DNA of 64,000 nt from Candidatus Tyloplasma litorale (lineage in GTDB: Bacteria > Bacillota_I > Bacilli_A > Mycoplasmatales > Hepatoplasmataceae). This document shows positions 48,579 to 60,466 of the stretch, in pieces (position 1 is the first letter of the stretch; every line of letters starts with the position of its first letter). The position numbers were made by a program, and so were the translations under genes. The notes beneath the pieces were generated by a model. It saw only the letters and a list, made by a program, of their open reading frames with translations. It ran no database searches and was not told the origin of the DNA. The DNA is taken from NCBI GenBank assembly GCA_027943885.1, contig AP027078.1:124001-188000 (forward strand). The letters are read 5' to 3'.

Positions 48579-49142
48579 ATGTTAAAAAATGTGAAATACA
48601 TCATGACTACTCATGATATTAATTTAATGCCTAATGATGATGTTCCAGAATATGTTATTGTTGGTAAGTCAAATGTTGGTAAATCAACTTTTATAAATAC
48701 AATTACAAACCATAAAGGTTTAGCACACACTTCCTCTAAACCTGGAAAAACTAGAGCAATTTCTTTTTTTGATGTTCAAAATGGAAAATTTAGATTAGTA
48801 GATATCCCTGGATATGGCTATGCAAAAGTTTCTAAAGATCAAAAACTAATGTTTGCTCAAATGATAGATGAATATTTATCAGTTAGAAAAAATATTGTTA
48901 AGGCAATATTGTTAGTAGATTGTAGAAGAGGAATATCAAAAGATGATGAAGAAATGATTGCTTATTTTATTCATAATAAAATTCCTTTTACGATTATAGG
49001 AACCAAAGAAGATAAAGTTAATCAATCTAACAAATCTAAGTTTATAAAAAACATTAAACAAAAATTAAATACAACACCTTTAATGTATTCTTCTATTACT
49101 AAAAAAAATCTTGATAAAATTATTAATGTTTTTGTTGAATAA
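48579..49142 (+). CDS. engB: Ribosome biogenesis GTP-binding protein EngB (YsxC)
   Basis: 187 aa. G1 GKSNVGKST near residue 29, PGKTRAISFF (G2), DIPGYGYAKVS (G3, the YsxC signature), GTKEDKV (G4). Involved in 50S assembly. AAAGGAAAA precedes the ATG; operon with rbgA. Confidence 0.95.
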   Translation: MLKNVKYIMTTHDINLMPNDDVPEYVIVGKSNVGKSTFINTITNHKGLAHTSSKPGKTRAISFFDVQNGKFRLVDIPGYGYAKVSKDQKLMFAQMIDEYLSVRKNIVKAILLVDCRRGISKDDEEMIAYFIHNKIPFTIIGTKEDKVNQSNKSKFIKNIKQKLNTTPLMYSSITKKNLDKIINVFVE

Positions 49143-49172
49143 AAAAACAACTTATTTTAATAAGTTGTTTTT
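49143..49172. terminator. Bidirectional terminator between engB and rpmB
   Basis: 14-bp perfect stem AAAAACAACTTATT/AATAAGTTGTTTTT directly between the two convergent stop codons, with A- and T-runs for both strands. Confidence 0.85.
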
Positions 49173-49364
49173 TTATAGCATTCCTTTCCTTTTCATAGTT
49201 CTGATTGTTGAAGAAGACAATCTAACTTTTTTAGGTTTACCATCCACCATAATAGTTATAGTTTGAAGGTTAACATTTCATTTTCTTTTTGTTGCATTTA
49301 AAGCTTTAGATCTATTGTTACCAAATTGTGGACCTTTTCCTGTAATTTCATCTTTCCTTGACAT
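49173..49364 (-). CDS. rpmB: Ribosomal protein L28
   Basis: 63 aa. The translation begins MSRKDEITGKGPQFGNN and continues with SKALNATKRKWNVNLQ, the latter with Trp from TGA, as in L28; the end is STIRTMKRKGML. Some L28 Cys residues are absent, so no zinc site. Monocistronic on the minus strand; TAAAAT (49374-49379 reversed) ends 9 nt before the ATG, so again probably leaderless. Confidence 0.93.
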
Positions 49365-49434
49365 ATTAATATAATTTTACCAAATTTAAGTTCTTAATTA
49401 TTCTTTATTTTTAATAAAAAATTAATAAATGTTG

Positions 49435-49450
49435 TTTTTTTTTTTTTTTT
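49435..49450 (+). repeat. Tract of 16 T upstream of the exporter genes
   Basis: Homopolymer 48 nt before the ATG of the permease gene, just upstream of its likely -35 region (TAAAAT/TATAAA near 49477-49484 as -10). Confidence 0.7.
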
Positions 49451-49498
49451 ATATGTAAAATTTTATTAAACACAAATATAAAATTAAAAAAATATTTT

Positions 49499-50494
49499 AT
49501 GAAAAATTATTCTCAAGTAAAAAATGAAAATTTCTTATCAAATTCTCAAACATTTTTAGATTCACTTTCAAATGTTTATTTTTTACTTTTAAAAAATCAT
49601 TTTAAAAGTTCTTCTTTTTATTTAGGAAATTTATTAATTCCTATAATTATAGTTCTATCATTGTCTGTGATGCTTCCAATTACTTATGGTTTTACATGAA
49701 TTATTTTTATAACAATGACTTTTTCAGCATTTGCTGGATATGGAACTTTATTTTTCACAATTAGAAAATCAACAATGATAAAAAATGTCGATATGACAGT
49801 TAATCAATCAAGTTCTTTATATATTGGAACTTTAATTGTTATGTTGACAATCACTCTTATTACTTTCCTTGTTGTATTCTTTTCAATAATTTTCTTTGAC
49901 TTAACAAATATTTTATTACATCAATTTGTTTATGAAGTTGATGATCCAACAACTTATAGATATATAAAATGACTAAAAATCGATTGATCAATGATCACAT
50001 ATTATTGATTTACACAAACAATTTTAGTTTTTGCTATATCTTTTTTTATTGAAAAAATTTTTTCCACACAAAAAAATTACTTCATTTTTGCTTTAATTTA
50101 TCTTTTAGGTGGCATATTTTTTTCAGGGATTTTTTCAAGTACTCTTTATATAAATGAAAACAATGATCTAATGGCTTTAGATTATGATACATTTGATAAT
50201 TTAAACAATTTTGAAAGGCAAGGATATGTAAGTGTTTATTTATGAGGTCAACCTCTTTGATGGGCTTCTCAATTATGACCACATTATGGATTAAATCAAT
50301 TAATTTCACATTCTATAGATGCAGCAAGTTATACAATTGATTCTTCAAACACTATTATTCATTCTAAATGATGAGAATATAATATTTTTCAAAATTTAAG
50401 TAAAAATTCATTATATTATCTTATAATTCCATGAATATGAATTTTTATCTTCTTATTCATCTCTTCTATATTGGAAAGATACAAAAAAAATTAA
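49499..50494 (+). CDS. ABC-2-type exporter permease (first subunit)
   Basis: 331 aa with about six membrane segments; a soluble N-terminal 35 residues, a large outside loop with many Tyr/Trp (VYLWGQPLWWASQLWPHYGL) between helices four and five, and a C-terminal Arg/Lys anchor. First gene of a permease-ATPase-permease operon. It resembles the orphan protein at 37.2 kb and, more weakly, the permease at 52.8 kb. Substrate unknown; lipid, peptide or bacteriocin-type export are all possible. Confidence 0.7.
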
Positions 50495-50504
50495 ATTGAA
50501 AGGG

Positions 50505-50510
50505 TATAAT
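50505..50510 (+). promoter_or_regulatory. -10-like box upstream of the ABC ATPase
   Basis: TATAAT ending 6 nt before the ATG at 50517, between the first permease and the ATPase; a GAAAGGG site at 50498-50504 could instead serve translation within the operon. Confidence 0.45.
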
Positions 50511-50516
50511 AAAATT

Positions 50517-52769
50517 ATGTCTAATAATGTAAAAAATTCAGAATTAATAAATGATAAAAAGACACAAAAAGCTATTCAAAAAGAAAATTTAGGAAAATCT
50601 TTAAGTTCAAAAGAAAAAGAAAGATTAAGACTTTTAAAAACTAAATTAGTATATAAAAAAAAGAGTGATTATGCTTTGATTCTTAAAAATGTTAAAAAAT
50701 CTTTTAATGGTAAAAAGGTATTACGTGGAGTAAGTTTTGAAATTAAAAAAGGTGAAAAAGTTGCTTTAATTGGTAAAAATGGTGCTGGAAAATCAACTTT
50801 AATTAATGTTCTTTCTCAACAATTAAAAATGTCAGAAGGTGAAATTAGATATGGTTATGCTTCTAATAGACTAGAATCTTTAGAATTAATGGGTATTCAA
50901 TTCCAAACTTTAAATTATCCTGAAGGATTTGTTGTTAAAGATGTTATTCATTTTTTTAATGTTTCTGTTGAAAAAACAATAAGAATGGACAAACAAGAGC
51001 TATCTGATATGATCTCAATTTTTGGAATAGATAAATTTTTAAATCAAAAAATTGATAGATTATCTGGTGGACAACAACAAAGAATAAATATTCTTTTGGC
51101 TTTAATTAAAAAACCTAAGTTATTAATTTTAGATGAAATATCTACTGGATTGGATGTTGAATCTTCAGAAGTCATTAAAACATATATTAAAAAATATTTA
51201 AAAGAAAATGTCAAGACATCATTATTATTAATTTCTCATTTAGATGAAGAAATAAGAGAAATGACTGATAGAGTTATTATTTTGGATTCTGGAAAAATTA
51301 GTGAAAATTTCCCTTCAAGTGAATTAGATAATGAAAGATTTTTAGAAATTACTTCTAGAGAACCTAAATTATCTACAAAAGAAAAAATTAAACAGGATAA
51401 AGAATCTGAAGAATTTTTAAAAAAATTTGAAAAAAAATACAATATTAAAGAAGCAGGGAAATTAAGAAATTATTTTTCATCATTAAAAAGAAAAGTTTCT
51501 TTATCAATTGCAAGAATTGATAATTCTAATATAAATACAAGAAATTTAATTGAAATAAATAATTTATCAAAAACATATGATAAAAAGGTTGGCGCTGTTA
51601 GAGAGTTAAACCTAAATATAGTTGATGGTGAAAGAGTTGCAATTACTGGGCCTAATGGATCAGGTAAATCAACTGTAGTTGAATTAATTGCTCAAGTTAA
51701 AAAACCGGATAGAAAAAAAGATAGATTTAAAAATAAATTAAATCTTGCTAAATATGATTTAAAACGTGAACTTAAAAAAATTCATGAAGATATAAATATT
51801 AAACTTAGAAATTTTGAAATAGATTTTAAAATAGAAATATCTAAATTTAAAAATGAAATTAAAGAATTACTTTCATCTAAAAACAATAAAATAAAGGAAA
51901 TTAAGAAAAATTTTAATAAAAGTGAATCTAAAAAGAAAATATTAGAATTAGAAAATTTTATTGAAAATAGAATTAAAGAATTAAATGAAAAAATTAATTT
52001 CTTGCAAAAAAATCATGATAAAGAATATCTTGAATTAAAAAATAAATTACATGAAACAATTCATAATAAAGAAAGTTTAAAAGAATCTAAATATTATGAA
52101 GAAATTGAAAAAATTAAATTAGAAATGAATAATTACAAAAATTTTAAATTATTTAAAAAGAAAAATAATTTAGAAGAAAGTTTTTTTCAAAAAAATATTG
52201 GTGTAAATTCTAATCAAAATCTAATTAAAAAACCTTTAATTTCTTATAAATTTACAAATATTTCAAGAGATGTTAAAGATTTAACTGGTGTTCAATTTCA
52301 ATATGCTTCATTTCCTACAGATATGACTGTTTTTGATGTTATTATGTTTTTTTCAAGAACAAATGAAAGATTTTTATCGAAAGAGGAAATGATTGAGGCC
52401 ATTAAAGTTTTTAAATTAGAAAAACTTTTAAAAGCGAAAGCATATACTTTATCTGGTGGTGAAAGACAAAGACTAAATGTTTTATTAGCCATTATGAAAA
52501 AACCTAAATTATTAATATTAGATGAAATATCTACTGGTTTAGATGTTGATTCTATTATGAAAATTGATAAATTTATTAAAGATTATCTTGATAAATCAAA
52601 AGCAACTTTAATTTTAATATCACATAATTATCACGAAGTCCATTCATTAACAAGCAAGATTGTTGTTATGAAATATGGTAAATTATCAGAAATAGTGACA
52701 ACTAGAAGATGATCATTAGAAGATACAAAAAGCAAAATGAGAGATATTTATAAAGGAGGTGGTATTTAA
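50517..52769 (+). CDS. Double ABC ATPase with long coiled coil inserted in NBD2
   Basis: 750 aa. NBD1: Walker A GKNGAGKST (about residue 85), Q-loop in GIQFQTLNYP (about 125), LSGGQQQR (about 182), Walker B LLILDE. NBD2: starts near residue 344, Walker [10 protein letters not shown] (about 379), then an insertion of roughly 190 residues (about 395-580) dense in Lys/Glu heptads, then Q-loop GVQFQYASFP (about 590), LSGGERQR (about 644) and LLILDE. The insertion sits between Walker A and the Q-loop. All catalytic motifs of both domains are intact. Start: ATG 50517; a TTG at 50496 is in frame. TAAATG joins it to the next permease. Confidence 0.9.
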
Positions 52770-54125
52770 ATGAAGGGATTATTAATACAAGAGTTTAAAA
52801 CATTATTTAGATCACCTTCTTCAATCTCCATTTTAGCAATTCCTCTTGTTCTGATTATTGGATTAGGATATTTATTACCTTCAGGTTGAATTGTTCCTTC
52901 TTCAATTACAATTGGTATTGTTGCTGCAGTTCTTCTTTATTTTGGGGGTTCAATAGAGGAAATAAAAAGAACTTCATTTATGAAATCTATTTCTTTAACA
53001 AGATTAAATAAGTTCTCCTTTTTATCGACAAAAATATTGTTTTCAATCTTTATTTCAATGATTGCAGTATTATGAGTTTTATTTTTCTCTTGATTCTTCA
53101 CTGATGTTGTTGATTTTTTAGCAGATGATTTTAATAATATTACTGAAGGAACAGATATTGAATATGTTGGTAAAATACCAATGAAAATTAATTGAGGTAA
53201 TGTTCAGTGAATAAAGATGCTATATGCAGGAGCAATTACAATTATTATTTCAATTTCAATAGCATTTATTTTTGTTACATTTTCTAAATCTTCATTATCA
53301 TTTTATTTAATGTCATTTGGATATTTATTAGCAATGATTTTATTTGGGGGTGTTGTTATGCCTTCCTTCCTAGTAACAAATGATTGATTTAGTTATTTCT
53401 ATTATTTAATACCTAATTTTTATACAAATAATATTATGGCTGAAGCTTTTGGTGGATCCTTAGGTGTTACAGCCAATAATTTAGCCAATAACTTAGAAAC
53501 TTTATTGGCTAATCCCTTCCTTCAAGATGCTTCTTCAGGAACAATAAGTAGTGTTTCTACATTCTTATCAGGATGAGATTGAACTCAATCTTCATTAGAT
53601 AGTATTTATGGCTCTATTGATTTTAATAATTTAAGTGATGCTGATGGTGCTTATGTTAAACATACTTATGATTGATTAAGTCAATTATCTGATGGTCAAT
53701 ATTTAGAAGTATTTTCATCTATTGATAATTCTCTTCAATCATTAATTCCTCTATTATCAAATCCAATAGCAGGTCAATTATCTAATTTAGATTATGATAC
53801 ATGATTTAGTATATTAAGAAATTTAGGTGTTGGAGTGATTAATGCCGGTACAGTAGCTGGAATTTTAAGTGCAATACCTCAAGAGCAATTCAATTCAATT
53901 CTTTCACCAATTTTAGAATCTTTTAGTCCAACTATTTCTGATTTTGCAATTAAGCAATTAATTATTATTGGTCAAACTAATAGTTCATTATCAAATTGAA
54001 TTATTCAACTTGGTAATACAGTTAATGATATGTTTAATACATCAAGTGCAATTGATTATATAATTCCATGAGTTGAAGTAGTTATATTTTTAGGAATATC
54101 TACAATATTCTTTAAATGATCATAA
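52770..54125 (+). CDS. ABC-2-type exporter permease (second subunit)
   Basis: 451 aa. Four or five N-terminal membrane helices (for example LAIPLVLIIGLGYLLP and ITIIISISIAFIFVTF), then a soluble, Ser/Asn/Leu-rich domain of about 230 residues (about 215-430), and a final membrane helix before FFKWS. The topology puts the large domain probably outside, as in some peptide or toxin exporters. AAAGGAGG lies 9 nt before the ATG inside the ATPase gene. Forms a heterodimeric channel with the first permease (inference). Confidence 0.72.
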
Positions 54126-54138
54126 TAAAATAAAAACT

Positions 54139-54163
54139 AAAACACTTTTAATTAGGTGTTTTT
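54139..54163 (+). terminator. Rho-independent terminator of the exporter operon
   Basis: AAAACAC/GTGTTTT stem extended by weak pairs, then Ts. Confidence 0.75.
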
Positions 54164-54213
54164 CTTCTATTATTAAAATAATATTAGTAATATATTTAAT
54201 AAATATAGAGTGG

Positions 54214-54219
54214 TATAAT
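54214..54219 (+). promoter_or_regulatory. -10 box of the fakA operon
   Basis: TATAAT 27 nt before the ATG; followed by a consensus AAGGAGG (54235-54241), so this operon has a normal leader. Confidence 0.6.
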
Positions 54220-54246
54220 TAAAAAGAGTTTAAAAAGGAGGCTTTT

Positions 54247-55890
54247 ATGCCAAATAAAAAAAGAGAGATGATAATGTCTGTTTTAGAGTCTATCGTTGCA
54301 TCTATACAAAACAATAAAGAAAAAATTAATGATCTTAATGTATTTCCTGTTCCAGATGGAGATACAGGATCAAATATGTTAGCAACATTAATGTCTGCTT
54401 GAAATAATATTTCAGATGCTTCAACAACAGATATTGAGGTTTTAAAAGATTTTTCAAGAGGAGCTTTATTAGGTGCAAGAGGTAATTCAGGTGTAATTAC
54501 TTCTCAAATTATTAAAGGATTTTCTGAAGGTGTTAAAAAAATCGGAGGATTATCTTCAGATATTAATGATTTAAGAGTTATCTTAAGATCAACAAAGGAA
54601 TTTGCTTATAAAGCAGTCTCAAATCCAGTTGAAGGAACAATTTTATCAGTTGTTAAAGCACTAGATGAAAAATATGAAAGAGAATCAACAGATTTAATTT
54701 CTGCATTTGAACATATGGCTGTAATTGCGCACACTGCAACAGATTTCACTCCTGAACAACTTCCAGTTTTAAAAGAAGCAGGTGTTGTTGATTCTGGAGC
54801 ATATGGACTTGCATTAATAATTGATGGAGTAATTTTAGCTTTAAAAGGTGAAGCATTAAAAATAAATGAAATTTCTACAAACACTACAAATGAAGAAGAA
54901 TTTAGAAAAGCTGATGCATTTAAAAATATTGGGTATTGTACTGAATTTATAATGACTTTAAAAAATCCAGAAGCATTTGATGTTGAGGATTTTAAAAAAC
55001 ATTTAGTTGATGAATTAAAAGGTGATTCTTTAGTAATTATTAAAGAAGAAGATATTTTAAAAGTTCATATTCATGCTAAAAAACCTGGAACAATATTTAA
55101 TTTTGCTCAAGAGCATGGTGAATTTTCAAAAATAAAATCAGAAAATATGGCTACACAAGCAGAAGATGCCGGACATTGAGTTGAAGGTGAGAAATTTACC
55201 ACTTCTAAAAAACTTCATCATCATGAACTAGCGATTGTTGCTGTTTCTAATGGTAATGGTTTAGATGAAGAATTCAGAAAAGCTGGTGTAAACCATATTG
55301 TTTCAGGTGGTCAATCAATGAATCCTTCAGTTGAAGAATTTGTTAAATTAATAAATGATTTACATTATAAAAACATTGTTTTATTACCTAATAATTCAAA
55401 TATTATTTTAACTGCTGAAACAGCAAAAGAAATGATTGAAGATAAAAATGTTTTTGTTTTACCTACAAAAACTCTTCAACAAGGTTTAGTTGCTGTGTAT
55501 AACATTAATAAAGAAATGTATGATTTTCATGAATATCAAGATACTGTTAAAGAAGCATTTGAAAATGTTATTGAAGGACAAATTACAATTGCAGTAAGAG
55601 ATACTGAAATGAATGACATTGAAGTTAAAAAAGGAGAATTTATTTCAATTAAAGGTAAAGAAATAATTTCTTCAACAAAAACAATTGAAGAATCAGCTAA
55701 AATTTTAATTTCTAAAATAATTGAAAATGAAAATTGTGAAGTTTTAACAATTATTTATAATGATGATGTTAAAACAGAACAAATTGATGCATTAGTTGAA
55801 TATGCAAAAAATAAAAATTCAGATATTGAAATTGAAGTTATTTATGGTGGACAAGCAGTTTATCATTTATTAATTTTTGGAGAAGAGTAA
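54247..55890 (+). CDS. fakA: Fatty acid kinase ATP-binding subunit FakA (YloV, DAK family)
   Basis: 547 aa. N-terminal DhaL-type domain with [13 protein letters not shown] (about residues 36-48, Mg-binding Asp) and [13 protein letters not shown]; a middle domain with GYCTEFIM; a C-terminal domain with [11 protein letters not shown]-like [15 protein letters not shown] near residue 353. FakA phosphorylates fatty acids bound by FakB, giving acyl-phosphate for PlsX/PlsY; plsX is the next gene. No FakB gene is in this window. Confidence 0.93.
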
Positions 55891-55891
55891 A

Positions 55892-56872
55892 TTGAACAAA
55901 ATAATATCATTTGATTTATCATCTGGTGACAAAGGATCAATAGAAGCATTAGCTGCTGCTATTGATTTTTGTGTATTAAACAAAGATTGAAAAATCAAGG
56001 GATTTGTTAAGGAAAAAATTGAAATTCCTAATAAACCTAATAATTTAGAAATAATTCAATGTAATGAATTAATTGAACAAAATGATGGACCATTACAAGT
56101 AAGAAGAAAAAAAGATTCAACTTTAGTTAGAGCAATGGAATCTGTTAATAATAATGAAGCGGCGGTTGCTTTATCAGCAGCAGCTTCAGGACCATTAGTT
56201 ACAGCAGGTTACTTAATTTTTAAATCTATAGAAGGTATTAAACCTGCCTTTGCTCCGATTTTTTTTAATAAAGATGGGAAACCAAGAATAATGTTAGATG
56301 TTGGTGCGAATTTGGATGTTGATGCTTTAACTTTAAATCAATTTGCAGTAATGGGTTCTTTATTTTCTAAATCAATGGGATTTTCACAAAATCCAATTGT
56401 AATGCAATTAAATATTGGAACTGAAGATAAAAAGGGAAGAACAATTCAACAAGAAGCTTTTAACTTAATGAAAAATAATCATCAAATTAATTTTAAAGGG
56501 AATATTGAAGCAAATAATGCTTTGATTGAAAATGAAGTAAATGTAATTGTTACTGAAGCTTATTCTGGAAATATTTTATTAAAATCTTATGAAGGTGCAT
56601 TTAAAATTTTTAAATCAATAATGAAGGAATCTGCTAATAATTCCTTTTTAGATAAAATTGGGTTTACTTTTGCTAAAAATTTTAGATCAAAAATTAAAGT
56701 TGCAACTAATTCTGATGCAGGTGCAGTTCCAGTTCTTGGATTAAACAAACTTCTTTTAAAAGCACATGGAAATTCTTCTAAGGCTGCTTTCTTTAATTCT
56801 TTAAATGATGCTAAAAAATTAATTGAAAAAGATTTAGTTAACCAAATAAAGGAAAAAATAAACAATTTATAA
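55892..56872 (+). CDS. plsX: Phosphate acyltransferase PlsX
   Basis: 326 aa, interconverts acyl-ACP and acyl-phosphate, feeding glycerolipid synthesis. ISFDLSSGDKGSIEAL at the start (canonical AvDxMGGDxxP is degenerate), SAAASGPLVTAGYLIF near residue 100, PRIMLDVGANLDVD near 130 and VTEAYSGNILLKSYEG near 210. Start is TTG at 55892 with GGAG in the end of fakA; no ATG precedes the conserved region. Operon with fakA and rnc. Confidence 0.92.
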
Positions 56873-56873
56873 T

Positions 56874-57593
56874 ATGGTAAAAGATAAAAAAATAAAAAAT
56901 TATTTGAAAAATTTGGATATTAAGTTTGATGAAAATAAAATGGATTATTATTCTAAAGCTTTTTTACGTTCTTCATTTACAAATGAAACTCCTGAGGATG
57001 ATGAGTCCAATGAAAGATTAGAATTTTTAGGAGATTCAATTCTTGGATTTATAGTTTCTGATTATTTGTTTAGAAATCACAAAAATTTTAATCAAGGTAG
57101 AATGACACAAATGAAGCATCATGTTGTTAATAAGGACTTTTTATCTAAAATAGGTAGAGAATTAAAATTTGAAGAAATTTTATCTTTGAGTAAAGGTGAG
57201 GATAGAGAAAATTTATCTGACAAAATTTATGAAGATACATTTGAAGCATTTGTTGCAGCTATTTATCTTGATTCAAATTATGATGAAGTTAAAAAATTTA
57301 TTGATAAACATATTACTTCAAAAATTAAAAATATAGATATACAGGAATTAAAGGATCCTAAAACTAGATTACAAGAATTAGTACAAACAGAAAATCGAAA
57401 TCTTTTAAAATATGAAACTAGTGATCATATTAATAAATTAACAGGAAAATTTGAATCCAAGGTTAAATTTGATGGAGTTTACATTGGCGTGGGCGAAGGT
57501 AAAAGTAAACAAGATGCAGAAAAAGATGCAGCTAAAAAAGCATTAAAAAATGAAGCAATAGAACAATTAAAGAAGAATATAATTACTAATTAA
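56874..57593 (+). CDS. rnc: Ribonuclease III
   Basis: 239 aa. Signature [21 protein letters not shown] (residues about 44-62), second acidic cluster [15 protein letters not shown], then a dsRNA-binding domain from [11 protein letters not shown] with [18 protein letters not shown]. Processes rRNA precursors such as the stems flanking the 16S and 23S genes here. One nt after plsX. Confidence 0.96.
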   Translation: MVKDKKIKNYLKNLDIKFDENKMDYYSKAFLRSSFTNETPEDDESNERLEFLGDSILGFIVSDYLFRNHKNFNQGRMTQMKHHVVNKDFLSKIGRELKFEEILSLSKGEDRENLSDKIYEDTFEAFVAAIYLDSNYDEVKKFIDKHITSKIKNIDIQELKDPKTRLQELVQTENRNLLKYETSDHINKLTGKFESKVKFDGVYIGVGEGKSKQDAEKDAAKKALKNEAIEQLKKNIITN

Positions 57594-57595
57594 AT

Positions 57596-60424
57596 ATGTT
57601 TTTAAAAAAAATGGAAGTAAATGGTTTTAAATCATTTGCTAAGCCAACAACAATTAAATTTACAGATGGATTAATTGTTGTTGTTGGACCTAATGGTTCA
57701 GGTAAATCAAATATAAATGATGCATTTAAATGAGTTCTTGGCGAAACTTCTAAAAAAAGCTTAAGAGCTAAAAATTCTATTGATATGATTTTTTCAGGTT
57801 CTGATGATAAAAAACCCTCTTCCTTTGCAGAGGTATCACTGTTTTTTGATAATAAAAAAAGAATTTTAAATATTGATAAAAACGAAGTAATAATTTCTAG
57901 GAAATCTTTTAGAAATGGCTCTCCAAGTCAATATTTTATTAATAAAGTATTATCAAAAAGAAAAGATATTAAAAAATTATTTTTAGGAACAGGATTAGGA
58001 AATATTGATCTATCAATTATCTCCCAAGGTTCTGTAACAAAAATTACTGAATCTAAACCTTCTGATTTAAAACAATTATTAAATGAAGCAACTGGTGTTT
58101 CTAAATATGAAGTTCAAAAAAATGAATCTCTTAGAAAATTAGAAAAATTAGATCAAACATTAGAATTATTTTCTGTTAAATTTAGAGAAATGGAAAGAAG
58201 AATAACTCCATTAAAAAAGAAAAAAGAAATTGCAGAAAAATATTTAAGCATTAGAGAAGAATTATTAAAAATAGAATTGCCCATTATTAATCAAAATATA
58301 TTTAAAAATATTGAATTAGAAAAAAAATATAACAAAGAAATTGAAAATTCTATTTCTATTAAAGAATTTGCTAATGAACATATTTCTAAAATACAATCTC
58401 AAATAAAAAAATTCCAAGAAGAAATTATGTCCTTAGATGATGAGCTTCTTGATTTACAACAAAAACAAAGTGAATTTCAATCACAAGCAATGGCTGGTGA
58501 GTTTGATCAAGAAAATTTTAAAAAAAATATTGAACAATTATTAGTCTCAATTAAAGAAGTTCAAAATATTGAAAAAAGAGCAACAGAAAAAAAGAATTCA
58601 TTAAGTAATTCATTAAAACAATTAAACTCAGATCAATTTTATTTATCTAATGAAAAAAATAACATTTCAAAAAAAATTAATCAAGCTGAATATGAAATTC
58701 AAAAAAATTCTAAATCTAGAGGTGGCTATGTTTCTAGAGGTGTTCGATCAATTATTGATAATAAAAAAATGTTTAATGAAGTTTATGGAATTATCAATGA
58801 TTTAATTAGATTTAATAAAAAATATGAAACAGCTATTTTAAATTCTATTGGTAGTAAATTAAATAATATTGTTGTTTCTGATGAAAATGTTATTAAAGAA
58901 GCTATTTCTTTTTTAAAATCAAATAGACTAGGAACTGCAACTTTTGTTCCTGCTAGTAAAGTTAAACCTAGAAAAATTCCTATTGATTATGAAAAAGCAA
59001 TTGATAATTTTGAAGGTTATATAGGAACAATAGCATCTTTAATTAAAACTGAAACTAGATTTAGAAATGTTGTTAAATCAATTGGAGGAACAACTTTAGT
59101 TTTTGATAATATTGAAAATGCTTTAAAGGGCGCTAAACTATTAGGTTATCGTTATGAAATTGTAACTATTGAAGGTGATCAAATTTATCCTGGATTTACT
59201 GTTAAAGGTGGTTCCAATATTCAAGGTGGAAAATTAAACGAACTTAAAAAGCAACATAAAAATTTACAACTTATTTATGAAACAACTAATGCTAAATTAA
59301 ATAATAAATTAGAAGAAATTGAAACTGTTAGAAAACTTCTTTCAATTACTTCTACAGAATTGATTAGAGCCCATGAAAGAATTCAATATTTAAATTTAAA
59401 TTTAGACAAAATGTTAGTTCAATATAAAAATATGACTGGCAAGAAATTTAATATTAAAAATTTTGAAGATAATTATATCTATGATGAATCAACAATTTCT
59501 ATTGAAGAAATAAATAATAGATTAAAAATAATTCAATCACAAAAACAAGAACTTCATAAAGAGGTAATCTTAAAACAAGAAGAAGAACATGATTTAAGAA
59601 ATAAATGAGATGAATCAACAACTATTCAATCTAAAACAACAAGATTACTCAATGAAATTAAAACTGAAATTATTAAGGATAAAGAAATTTTAAATGTTGA
59701 TTATAAAATGACTTTAGATAATTTAAAAGCTGCTGAAATTCCAAAATTAGAAATGAATTTTAAAGAAGCTAGTGATTTAAGAATAAAATTAAGAAAAGAA
59801 ATAAACAAATTGGGTTATATTGATTTTGAAGCTGTTCAATCATATGATGAGTTATATGAAGAATATGAAACTTTAAGATTAGAAGTTGAGGATTTAAGAA
59901 ATTCTAAACAAAAATTATCATCAACTATTGAGTTAATGGATAATCAAATGATTATTCAATTTAAGGAAATTTTTGATAAAGTAAATGAAAGGTTTAATTC
60001 TGTATTTTCTTCTTTATTTAGAGGTGGATCAGCAGAAATAAATTACACCAATCCTGATAATATTTTAGAAACAGGCATAGTTATTAATGCTAAAATGCCC
60101 AACAAAACCATAAAATCAATTTCATTATATTCTGGTGGAGAAAAATCATTAATTTCATTAGCATTAATATTTGCAATTAATGAAGTTAGAAATCTTCCTA
60201 TTTTAATGCTTGATGAAGTTGAGGCTGCCCTTGATGAAGCAAATGTTGAAAGATTTGCTAAATTTGCTAAATTATTAAATGAAAAAACACAAATCATAAT
60301 TACTTCACATCGTCTTGGAACAATGGAACAAGCTGATGTTCTTTATGGTGTTACAATGCAAACAAAAGGAATCACAGATATTGTTTCTGTTAGATTAAAG
60401 GATGCAATAACAATGGTAGACTAA
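57596..60424 (+). CDS. smc: Chromosome partition protein SMC (short arms)
   Basis: 942 aa, against about 1,180 in Bacillus. Head: [15 protein letters not shown] and Walker [11 protein letters not shown] (about residue 33), QGSVTKI region; N-terminal arm about 165-375; hinge about 378-545 ([35 protein letters not shown]); C-terminal arm to about 790; signature [15 protein letters not shown] and Walker [16 protein letters not shown]. The arms are roughly two thirds of the usual length, with head and hinge intact. Follows rnc and precedes ftsY, as in Bacillus. ATG 2 nt after the rnc stop. Confidence 0.95.
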
Positions 60425-60446
60425 TTATAATTAGTCTATTTTTTTA
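60417..60446 (+). terminator. Rho-independent terminator of smc
   Basis: 22-nt perfect palindrome TAGACTAATTATAATTAGTCTA (two 11-nt arms, 60417-60438) containing the smc stop, followed by Ts that lead into the ftsY promoter. Confidence 0.8.
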
Positions 60447-60451
60447 TAATG

Positions 60452-60457
60452 TATAAT
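60452..60457 (+). promoter_or_regulatory. -10 box of ftsY
   Basis: TATAAT ending 9 nt before the ATG at 60467; it excludes the upstream in-frame ATG at 60449. Confidence 0.65.
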
Positions 60458-60466
60458 TTGTTTGTT

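Noticed and set aside
49365-49498. Small RNA gene between rpmB and the exporter
   Set aside because: AT-rich with a T16 tract, no stable hairpin and no recognisable SRP RNA, tmRNA or 6S motif.
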